This document shows positions 19,101-27,300 of a stretch of 38,946 bases of DNA, one piece after another. This DNA is from Thermoplasmata archaeon (GTDB lineage Archaea > Thermoplasmatota > Thermoplasmata > Lutacidiplasmatales > UBA184), in contig JAKIWD010000006.1 of NCBI GenBank assembly GCA_022750205.1, forward strand, positions 1-38,946, in the 5' to 3' direction. Position 1 is the first letter of the stretch. Each line of letters begins with the position of its first letter. A model generated the notes under the pieces. The model did no database searches. It saw nothing but the letters and a program-made list of their open reading frames with translations, and was not told where the DNA came from. A program made the position numbers and the translations under genes.

Positions 19101-20441
19101 GTCGCCGCTCGCGGAAAAGACCCCGATGCCCTCGGCCGCCGCGTCGGCGAGAACCGGGTGGAGGATCGCGTAGGAACCGTCACTGGTGGCGTTGCACGCG
19201 GACGAACACGGCGTCGCGAACGAGTTGTAGACCCCGACGTCCGGCTCGCCCCAGCTCAGCGAGATGACGTTCGCGGCCTGGTGGGCGACGAGCCAATCCA
19301 CTGAGCCGTACAGTCCGGCGCCCGGGTCCGGGGCGAATGTCATCTCGATCGTAGCGCCGGGAGCCATGGCGCGGGTCCATTCCAGGTCCAGCGCCTCCTC
19401 GGTCGCCCACCCGGTGCTCGTCTTGTTCAGGTTGCGGGTGGTCGGGACCGGGTAGAGGTACTGGACCGACCCGAGGGAGATCCCGTAGTTCGAGGTGAAA
19501 TCCCCCAAGTCGCCTTCGAGGACGGTCTGGTTCTCGAACCCGTCGTAGGTGTCCACGACCGCGAGCCGGAAGCCACTACCGTTGTCCCCGGCTTTCAGGT
19601 CGGTCGTGGCGTTGTACGCCGATTGGATCTCGCACGGTGCATACGGCGCACTCGAGGGGCACGAGGCTGCGGGCGTCGGCACTGGCGGCGCACTCACGCC
19701 GGCCGGGCCCCGAACATCCGGCCGGGCGACCGAGTCGTTCCCTAGTCCGTAGGCGCCGAGCCACGGCACCGAGTCGGGGAGCGTGGCCGCGCTCGGGTGG
19801 TTGAAGAACACCCCTTGCGGCGCGTGATAGGCGTCGAACGTCGTGTGGAACGCTGCCCCGACATCCACGGGCGATCCTCCGACGAGCAGAAGCGTGTGGT
19901 CCGGACTGGCGGTTACCTTGAGTCCGAACTCTTCAAAGTAGGCGACCGCGGCCGCGTACTCGTCGCCCGAAGGGCCGAACTGGGCGGCGATCTGGGAGGG
20001 GCTGAGGAAGGTGTGGTACTGAGGAGCGTCCGGAGTGTACTCGAGCGTCGTCGTCGCCGCCAGTCCCGCCGGGTCCCGCGGGGCGAGCGCCACCGCGACG
20101 TCGAGGGCCGCGGTGCTCGAGAGGGGGCCGAGGTCGGTCACGCCGGGGCCCGGGACGTACGCCGGGGCCACCACTACCGGACCCGTCGGGAGTGAACGCG
20201 CCGCGGAGCCGGTCCTCACCGCCGGGGTCGCGAGCCCGGGGAAGAGCGGAAGGCACGAGACGACGACGAGGAGGGTGACCGCGATCACCCGGGGACCGAG
20301 AGATTGCGGACGGGCGCCGGGAGGCGTTCGACCCGTCCGGCGAACGGCGGCCCGCAACGGTACCTGTCGATGCGACGCCCGCCCTATTAAGGGGCGTCCA
20401 GTCGCCCGCAACACCCGGGAGCGTCCCGCGAGGCGCCTCAT
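16182..20441 (-). CDS. Large secreted S53-family (sedolisin) peptidase with about 7 PKD/Ig-like domains and C-terminal TM anchor
   Basis: Pro-kumamolisin-like prodomain (YHTFLSPSQIAAQFGPS), ATEEALDLEWTRAMAP (E...D), SASGDCGA, VGVGGTSASTVLWAG (Ser), WDAVTGLGSPNIGRLF, then repeated 'WxFGDGxxGTG...H.Y..PG.Y.V' PKD motifs. Start uncertain: ATG 20441 or TTG 20357. Confidence 0.88.
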   Translation of the reverse strand: MRRLAGRSRVLRATGRPLIGRASHRQVPLRAAVRRTGRTPPGARPQSLGPRVIAVTLLVVVSCLPLFPGLATPAVRTGSAARSLPTGPVVVAPAYVPGPGVTDLGPLSSTAALDVAVALAPRDPAGLAATTTLEYTPDAPQYHTFLSPSQIAAQFGPSGDEYAAAVAYFEEFGLKVTASPDHTLLLVGGSPVDVGAAFHTTFDAYHAPQGVFFNHPSAATLPDSVPWLGAYGLGNDSVARPDVRGPAGVSAPPVPTPAASCPSSAPYAPCEIQSAYNATTDLKAGDNGSGFRLAVVDTYDGFENQTVLEGDLGDFTSNYGISLGSVQYLYPVPTTRNLNKTSTGWATEEALDLEWTRAMAPGATIEMTFAPDPGAGLYGSVDWLVAHQAANVISLSWGEPDVGVYNSFATPCSSACNATSDGSYAILHPVLADAAAEGIGVFSASGDCGAAEGTNGDSTSYPASDPFVTGVGGTDLKTSGGAYSSEVAWSGNSTGASSPGCANQGGSGGGFAPFARPWWQLAKGLPASPDVRGVPDVAIDGGTSVEIVESGFFVGVGGTSASTVLWAGLATDADSFARGGLGFLNPGLYGIARNTSSNGTYHDVTSGWNGYSAGVGWDAVTGLGSPNIGRLFPQLAAERASPGTLALTLGAGPRFGKAPLVATFDLSAAGGRPPYPLIDVSFGDGNASLAGSGTVTHQFPDAGVYVATATVFDSAGNSSTSAPVAIVVGGGHALNVTLTATNATPSVGQAINLTATVRGGPSPWQYYYVFGDGSYLANTTAGTVSHVYGAAGRFCAAVIVRDSADPVDGGTSSRLAIGVGGASPPNCANPPNLTAQVSAPRTSADLPGDLNLSVTPVGGSPPYTVQWVTDDPYVNACDCGIFRVAGNHTLTAYVNDSVDEQTTAQLNVTLYPALLGTFNHSALSGVAPFSVTFTAAASGGDAPQPNATTWTFGDGTSGTGAAVAHEYTSPGLYVVIGQLGDAGGGVTSAAFVVDALSPSDSAGPALTVSVTPAVEVPAGTLVTLTANVTGGSGPYTYRWDLGDDDSSFGATVTQTFGALPCIRNGACPLVVGVSATDRNGNTTSAAVLLTDAVAGRSAAATLTDSVRPVNGATPLHLNATAEATGISGLSVAWSFGDGGTALGTSVTHTYLNAGNYTVRDTATDPWGDRLVRSQALTITGPARSAPALTGGPNVTAGLAPLFVNFSVSGVAGGGAPYTFAWNFGDGSVGTGSSTQHEFVVPGHYAPVVTVSDSLLDTNESVFTITAYNRTTVTLTASLAESSVAPGALVGATVSADPVCTNLSAPSCSISGFHVAFGFQSRAGGPLVPAGSASPGPTGGIFVDLIAPSAAGSYELNASVVGDNYTGHVEVPLVVQAAVASVVIPYALDPAWILLAGGGVGLAVLLGALAGRREREESSP

Positions 20442-20510
20442 CTCCGGCGAACGCGCGCGGAGGGCAGAGGCTTTTACGGGAACCGGGCTCCCACCGACAT
20501 CACCGCGGCG

Positions 20511-21866
20511 TTGACGCCTCTCCAAGGCTGGCTGCTCTTCGTCGCCCTCCTTGTCCTCTACGGATTGGCGGTCTACGGACTGTACCGGGCCGGTCGCATC
20601 GGGCCGGATCGGTCGCTCTCGCTCCTCGGCCCGGCGCTCATGATGAAGACCCGGCGCGGGCGGGGACTCCTCGAACGCTTGGGCCGATTCCGGCGATTCT
20701 GGTCGGTGCTCGGGAGCATCGGCGTGGGGCTCGCGGGGATCGCGATGGTCCTCATTGTCGGACTCCTCGCCCTGGATGCGTACGCCGTCACGCAGATCTC
20801 GCCGAGCGCGGCCCCCTCTCCCCAGGAGGCGCTCGGGATACCGGGCATCAATCCGATCATCCCGATCGGATACGGATTGGTCGCCCTGGCCATCGGGATC
20901 GTGCTCCACGAGTTGGCGCACGGCGTGATGGCGCGCTCCCAGGGGATCGGGGTCAAGACCCTCGGCATCCTCTGGTTCATCGTCCCGATCGGGGCGTTCG
21001 TCGAGCAGGACGACGAGCAGATGAACGCAGCCCCGCGACGGCAACGTCGGCGGGTGGCCGCCGCGGGCGTTCTCGCCAATTTCATCCTGACCGTCGTGTT
21101 CTTCCTAGTGCTGGCCGCGACGCTTTCCGGGTCGATCGCCCCCAACGCGAACGGGGTGGGCGTCGCCTACGTGGTCACCGGTAGCCCAGCGGCCAACGCG
21201 AGCCTGGTGCCGGGCGACATCATCACCGCGATCAACGCCACCCCCACGCCGACGAACGCGGCGCTGCTGGACGCGCTCGCCGCGGACAAACCGGGGGCGG
21301 TCGTCGCCGTGACGTTCTACAATGCGAGTTCGGGGGCTCTCGAAACGAGATCGATCACGCTCGCCGCGCGCGGCGAGTACGTGACCGATGACCCCACCCA
21401 CGCCGACGAGGGGTTCCTCGGGGTTTCCCCGTTATTCCTCACGCCGGCGGGCCTGAAGTCGGACCTCGTGTTTCCGCCCACGAGTCCCTCCGGTACGATC
21501 ATCGGCGGCATCGATTGGCTCGTCCTCCCCCTCGCCGGCATCGAGCCGATCGCGGGGCCCACGGCGGGTTTCTTCCACGTCACCGGACCGTTGGCGGGGC
21601 TCGGGGCGGGCAACTTCTGGATCCTCGCCAACCTGCTCTACTGGCTGGCGTGGATGAACCTCCTGCTCGGTCTCTCCAACACCCTCCCGCTCATCCCGCT
21701 CGACGGCGGGCTGCTGTTCCGCGACTTCATCGCCGGCATCGCGGCCCGGGTGCGCCCACGATGGGACGCAGCGCGCTTGGACGGGTTCAGCGGATCCGCT
21801 ACGATCGCCTCGTCGGTCATCGTCGTCTTCCTCCTGGTATGGCAGTTCGTCGGTCCGCACCTGTAG
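20511..21866 (+). CDS. M50-family (site-2 protease-like) membrane metalloprotease with PDZ-like insert
   Basis: IGIVLHELAHGVMARSQGI (HExxH), PDZ-like segment VAYVVTGSPAANASLVPGDIITAINATPTPTNAALLDAL, NTLPLIPLDGG. TTG start. Confidence 0.88.
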   Translation: MTPLQGWLLFVALLVLYGLAVYGLYRAGRIGPDRSLSLLGPALMMKTRRGRGLLERLGRFRRFWSVLGSIGVGLAGIAMVLIVGLLALDAYAVTQISPSAAPSPQEALGIPGINPIIPIGYGLVALAIGIVLHELAHGVMARSQGIGVKTLGILWFIVPIGAFVEQDDEQMNAAPRRQRRRVAAAGVLANFILTVVFFLVLAATLSGSIAPNANGVGVAYVVTGSPAANASLVPGDIITAINATPTPTNAALLDALAADKPGAVVAVTFYNASSGALETRSITLAARGEYVTDDPTHADEGFLGVSPLFLTPAGLKSDLVFPPTSPSGTIIGGIDWLVLPLAGIEPIAGPTAGFFHVTGPLAGLGAGNFWILANLLYWLAWMNLLLGLSNTLPLIPLDGGLLFRDFIAGIAARVRPRWDAARLDGFSGSATIASSVIVVFLLVWQFVGPHL

Positions 21867-22990
21867 CGGAAGCGGAGCTCCTCGCGGAGTACCCCTTCCT
21901 CCCGGGCGCCGAGTCGTTGCTGGCGGGGCTCACGCCCTCCCTGCGCGACCTCCTGACCGACCCGACCTATGAACGGGCCCGCCTGCTCGGTCGGGCGCGG
22001 GTACGGGCCGCCGCCGACGATCCCACCGGGGGGACCGTGGTCGAGGAGCTCGCCCGGGCCGTTCCTGCGGAACGGTTCTTGTCGTTCTACTACGCCCGAC
22101 TGCTCCTTTCCGCCGCTCCCTCCCCCGCCGCGCTGCGCCGATGGGCCGTGGCGGAGGCCAAACAGAGCTACGGCCGCTGGCGGACCGAGCCGCTGCCCAC
22201 GCTCATCGACATCTCGGACCGGCTCCACTATCCCCTCACCGAGGCGGAGGGTGCCTCGGTGGCGCTGACCGTTCCGGACTACCTGCGATTGGCCACCGCG
22301 ATCCGGGAGGCCGATTTCCGCCTCGCCCGACAGGACGTCGCCGACGGGAAGGTCTCGATCGCCCGGGATCGCGCCGCCCGCCTCCTCCAGGAGGCCGTCC
22401 GCCTGGCACTCACGGCGCCCGTCCCGTTGACGGACGACGTCGTCGGCCTGTTGCGCGAACGGGAGGCGGAGTTCCTCGCGGACCTCGCGCAGCGAGTGCC
22501 GCTCCCGACGCGGCCGGCGCCCGGCGGACCGGCTTCGTACCGACCCGAGTTGTTCCCCCCGTGCATCCGCAAGATGGTCCGGATGCTCCAGGCCGGGGAG
22601 AACCTCTCCCACGCCGGTCGGTTCGCCCTCGCGGCGTTCCTCCATCGCACCGGCGCGACGTTCGAGACGATCGTCGACGCCTATCGAGGGGCTCCCGACT
22701 TCGACGAGTCGATCACGCGCTATCAGGTCGAACACATCACCCAGCGCGGAGGCGGAGAGGGGTACACGCCACCGGAGTGCGACACGCTCCGCACCCACGG
22801 ACTCTGCTTCCGGGACGGGGATCCCACCGCGCCGAACGCGCTCGACCGGTCCCGCGACGACCGATGCTTCGAGCCGACGCTCCGCCACCCGTTGACGTAC
22901 TACCGGCGGCGGGGGGGCAAGGTCAGGGCGGTGCCGGAGGAGTCGGTGTCAGCTGCCCATGCACCGTCCAGGCCCGGGCCGCCGCCGTGA
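21839..22990 (+). CDS. priL: DNA primase large subunit PriL
   Basis: FFPPCIRKM-type C-terminal 4Fe-4S region: LFPPCIRKMVRMLQAGENLSHAGRFALAAFLHRTG...CDTLRTHGLCFRDGD...RCFEPTLRHPLTYY. Confidence 0.9.
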   Translation: MAVRRSAPVAEAELLAEYPFLPGAESLLAGLTPSLRDLLTDPTYERARLLGRARVRAAADDPTGGTVVEELARAVPAERFLSFYYARLLLSAAPSPAALRRWAVAEAKQSYGRWRTEPLPTLIDISDRLHYPLTEAEGASVALTVPDYLRLATAIREADFRLARQDVADGKVSIARDRAARLLQEAVRLALTAPVPLTDDVVGLLREREAEFLADLAQRVPLPTRPAPGGPASYRPELFPPCIRKMVRMLQAGENLSHAGRFALAAFLHRTGATFETIVDAYRGAPDFDESITRYQVEHITQRGGGEGYTPPECDTLRTHGLCFRDGDPTAPNALDRSRDDRCFEPTLRHPLTYYRRRGGKVRAVPEESVSAAHAPSRPGPPP

Positions 22991-23597
22991 ACTGGCCGGC
23001 GACGACGAAGTACAGCATCGCGACATCGATCACGGTGAACGTCCAACCCAGTGCGTGGAACCGCAACCACGGGGCGGTCGGGGCCCACGGCCACGGGAGC
23101 GAGAGGTCGAATTCCAGGAACGTGGCGAGCGTCAGGATCAGCAGACGGTCGGCCCGCGACAGGAGCCCCCGGTACATCCGGCCGGCGCCGACGGCCTGTG
23201 CCTGGGTCCCCATGTAGCTCACCAGCAACAGACTGACGAGCGCGAGCAGCGCGAGGAGCGGGTCGGCGAATCCCGAAACAGCGATCCCGAGGAGGATCGC
23301 GATGTCGGCGTACCGGTCGAAGACGTGGTCGAGGAAGTCTCCGGCCGCGGAGACCCGCTGGGTTCGCCGGGCGACCTCGCCGTCGATGACATCGAACATC
23401 CCGCTGGCGAACACCAGGAGCGCGACGCCCAGGAACGGGTACGGTCCGAGCCATCGGGTCGACGCCGCCAACCCGCCGGCCGCGACGGCCAATACCAGTG
23501 CGGCGCCGGAGATCTGGGACGGAGACCAAGTCAGGAAGGGTCGCGCGAGGCGCTCGATCTGGGGCGCGAAGCGGGACCGATACCCTTCGGCCACCAT
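22923..23597 (-). CDS. CDP-alcohol phosphatidyltransferase (archaetidylinositol phosphate synthase-like)
   Basis: DVIDGEVARRTQRVSAAGDFLDHVFDRYAD matches D(x)2DG(x)2AR(x)8G(x)3D(x)3D; multiple TM segments. Confidence 0.9.
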   Translation of the reverse strand: MVAEGYRSRFAPQIERLARPFLTWSPSQISGAALVLAVAAGGLAASTRWLGPYPFLGVALLVFASGMFDVIDGEVARRTQRVSAAGDFLDHVFDRYADIAILLGIAVSGFADPLLALLALVSLLLVSYMGTQAQAVGAGRMYRGLLSRADRLLILTLATFLEFDLSLPWPWAPTAPWLRFHALGWTFTVIDVAMLYFVVAGQFTAAARAWTVHGQLTPTPPAPP

Positions 23598-23606
23598 CCC
23601 GCGCGG

Positions 23607-24176
23607 TTACCGGTTCGGGCGCAAAAGATAGTCGGTCACGCGTGCATCGGCGAGCCAATCGATCCGGCCGAACCGGGGTGGGGGCCGTTGGTCGAGCAGC
23701 GTGCGCACTTCGCGGGCCACGGCGTCGAGGGAACGGTCGGTCGTATCGACCTCCCAAACCCGGCGTCGCAGGGAGAGCGCCTCGAGCAGGATCACGTCGG
23801 TCGCCTCTGCGGCGACGTTCTCGCGCCGGTCGGCCCGGCTTCCCCGGAGGCCCTTGTCGAGGCGATCCGCGAGCTCGAGCGGGTGGCACCGAAGGAGCAC
23901 CACGTCTCGGCACGGGAGGAAGTGCGCGAGATGTCCCACGTACACGTCGGCCCGGAGCGCCGACGGTTTCCGGGACTCCGCCGCGCGCAATCGGGCCAGG
24001 TCGACGTCCACGACCGGCCGCCCCGGGCGCGCACTCGACGGGCCCCCCGCCAGTGCGGCAACCTCCACCACCCGCCGCGTCGGTCCGAGCCTCGCCGCGA
24101 CGCTGGATTTGCCCGTCCCGGGAGTTCCGGAAAGGGCCGTCGAACGGACGCGGTGCCGGGCCGTGAACTCCCCCAT
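23607..24176 (-). CDS. AK6/Fap7-like adenylate kinase family protein
   Basis: P-loop ALSGTPGTGKSSVA; VLLRCHPLELADRLDKGL; ENVAAEATDVILLEAL. Confidence 0.85.
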   Translation of the reverse strand: MGEFTARHRVRSTALSGTPGTGKSSVAARLGPTRRVVEVAALAGGPSSARPGRPVVDVDLARLRAAESRKPSALRADVYVGHLAHFLPCRDVVLLRCHPLELADRLDKGLRGSRADRRENVAAEATDVILLEALSLRRRVWEVDTTDRSLDAVAREVRTLLDQRPPPRFGRIDWLADARVTDYLLRPNR

Positions 24177-24229
24177 TTTTGAGTCGCGCCCGGGACCCCT
24201 TCCCACCGGCGGTGCAAGAAGGGGGCGAA

Positions 24230-24241
24230 GGTCTTTAAGCA
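24230..24241 (+). promoter_or_regulatory. TATA-like element 'tctttaag' upstream of the S53/C2H2 gene
   Basis: 'ggtctttaagca' about 65 nt before ATG 24303; same 'tttaag' core at 29313. Confidence 0.4.
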
Positions 24242-24302
24242 GTGTCTAGTATGGCACGCCGTTACCGCCCTTCCGGCGGAGCGCCCGCGTGGAGCATCTA
24301 GC

Positions 24303-27300
24303 ATGAATCAAGCAGCCCCAGCCAGCCGACCCCACTTGCCGAACCGGCGCGTCCTCTTCGCGCTCGCGGTCACCTGCGTCATGGTGCTCAGTTCGGCGCT
24401 CATCGCGGCCCCGGGCAACGCCCGCGCGGAGACCCCCACGGCCACAGCGTTCATGGCGGGCAGTTCGATGCATAGCGGGGTCCTGACGGGGGCTGAGCTT
24501 CAGCATTCGACGTACGCGACCTCGCCGGGCAGTGGCATGACGGCGATCACGAACGGGACCATCCTGGGCAATGTCGCCGGCTCGAGTCCCGTCGCCTTCA
24601 CGATCGGCTTCGCGCTGCAGAACGAATCAGAGCTCACCCAGATCCTCGCGGCCCAGGCGTCCGAAGGCTCCCCGATGTTCCAGCACTGGCTCACGCTCCA
24701 GCAGGAGAACCAGATGTTCGGGCCGAACCCCGTCGAGGTCCAGAACACGATCAACTACTTCACCTCCCTCGGGTTTCGCGTCGCGACCGAGGGCCCGATC
24801 TCCATCTCTTTCATCGGTCCGGCCGCGTCCACCAACGCGGCGTTCAAGACCACGCTCGTCAACGTCAAGGAGAACGGGGCGACCGCGATCACCAACGCGG
24901 CCCCGCTCTCGCTTCCCGGCCAGATCGCCAACGGCATCTCGACGGTCAACGGGTTGAACCAGCTCAACGTCGCCCACGTCACCAGCTTCGTCGACCCGGC
25001 GCTGACGGGAGACATGGCCGCGTCGCTGGCGATGACCCCGAGCGATCTCTCGACCTCGCTCTCCACCCCCACGACCTACCTGAACACCTCGCAGGCGTAC
25101 AACTTCACGAACGCGGCGTTCCTCTGGTTCCGCTACTTCTCGATGCACCACAAGGCGTTCGAGACCTGGCAGACGATCACGCCCGGCTCGCTGGACAAGA
25201 TCTACGGCGCCTACCCGCTGCTGAATGCCGGGATCAATGGCAACTCGACGGGCAGCCCGATCACCGTCGCGTTGGTCATGGCCGGCGGGATCAACCCGAG
25301 CGACATCCAGGAGTACGGCCAGCTGGTGTTCAATAACCCCAAGGCGATCTTCGATCGCCTCGTGCCGGTCCCCGTCGACGGCTCCTTCACGGACAACGGC
25401 ACGCTGACCTACACCGACGGCGACTCCAACGAGATGGCCCTCGACATCGACTACTCGGCGACCATGGCACTGGGCGCGAAGATCATGCCGGTCTACGGGC
25501 CTTGCCTGTGCACCAACGTGCTCGACGACGACTACGCGACGATCGACGCGATGCTCAAAGTGCCCAACGTGGTCTCGAACTCCTGGGGCGGGGAGGAGGA
25601 CACCTTCGGTAACCTCTACGGGCCGAACTGGCAGAACACGCTCACGATGCACCACTACTTCATGCTCCTCGATGCCCGCGGCGTGACGATCCTCGCTTCG
25701 AGCGCGGACGGCGGCGGCTTCGACACGGGGACGGGCATGCTCTCCGGCGCCTTCCCGGCGACCGACCCCTACGTGCTCTCGGTGGACGGGACCCGAGCGG
25801 CGGAGACGGACGGTTCGGGCGTGGCGTTCCCGTACACGGACTCCCTGGGCCTCGCCAATCTGACGATCGACACGCTGATCAACTGGCCGGTCCACGTCGA
25901 GCAGGCGACCCAGCTACAGTACCAGTCGTTCTGGTACCAACCGATCGCCAACACCACCCTCTACAACGCACCCCCCGAGGCCTCGGGCGGGTTCGGGACG
26001 AGCTACTGGTTCAACCAGAGCTGGTACCAGAACGGCATCGGCGTCCCCAACCTCGGACGTGCGCTCGGCTCGGGCGTCGGTGCGGAGGCCGACTTCAACG
26101 AGACGATCTACTTCGACGGCGGGATCGAGTACTTCTACGGGGGCACGAGCTTTGCCTGCCCCACCACCGCCGGCATGTTCGGCCTCATCGACGACTACCT
26201 GCTCGACCACGGCCACAGCGCCTACCTCGGCGACGGCAACGTCCCCGTGTTCACGGTCGGCAACGCGTGGCTCAACGGCAACCTGAGCCTCGTCCCCTAC
26301 TACGACGTCGTCAACAACGGCACCAGCTACTGGGGCAACTACGGCGTGGAGAAGGGATACTCCTGGCCTCCGGGACAGAAGTTCCCGATGTCACCCCAGG
26401 GATACACGACCTACGGGAACACGACGAAGGGCTGGGACTTCCCGACGGGCTGGGGCTCGATCAACGTGGCCAACTTCGCCACGGACCTCGCCGCGCTGGA
26501 ATCACTGCCCGGGACCTTCCAGATCATCAACACGACGACGAACAGCTTCAACGTGGGTGCCTGGGACTACATGGTCCTGAACCAGAGCTACACCGTCCAC
26601 CTCAACGCGTCGGCGTCCTTTGGGGCATCCAATCCAACGGTAACGGTGGAGTTCTTTGCCCAAAATGGACAAAAGTCGACGATGCAGTTCCCGCTTACTG
26701 CAGTATTCACGCCGACTCTCGGGTTCAACTTCGTGCTCGACACGAGCATCTCGCCGTTCAATGGCCCAGGTCTGATCATCTTCGAGTCCGGGAACGACAG
26801 CACGCACACTGCAGGTTTCGCCTACACCTGGATCTCTTGGCCAGCTCCGCCCGGAACGTTGACCGTAACGGTCGTAGACCCCCAGCAGTCGAGCGAGGTC
26901 GGCGGGTACGCCCAGTTCAACCCCTGGCCGTTCGGCTACGACGCCCCGGTCTCCGTCTCGCCCAGCTGCTGCACGGCGTATCCGAACTCGTTCACCGTCC
27001 AGGTGACGTTCAACGGCCATGCCGTCTACAACGCCCAGGTCGATGCGACGGTCCCGAGCGCCAGCGTCCTCGCCTGGCAGGGCTCCCCGATCCAAGGGGT
27101 GACCCAGGGCGACGGACGTCCGTCCCACGAGCTCACGAGCGCCATCCTCTCGCAGACGTTCACCAACACGTCCGGGTACGCCCTCGTCTACACGTGGAAC
27201 GTCATCGCGCCGACGTCCTACTTCGTCAACGCCACGTACGGTTCCGCCATCGGCGGCACGACCTACACGATGACGCCCGGCCCGAACGTGGGAACAACCG

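Noticed and set aside
24251-24301. Possible leader peptide MARRYRPSGGAPAWSI upstream of the S53-C2H2 gene
   Set aside because: Its ATG lies before the TSS expected from the TATA element (~24262), so it is unlikely to be transcribed as a leader.
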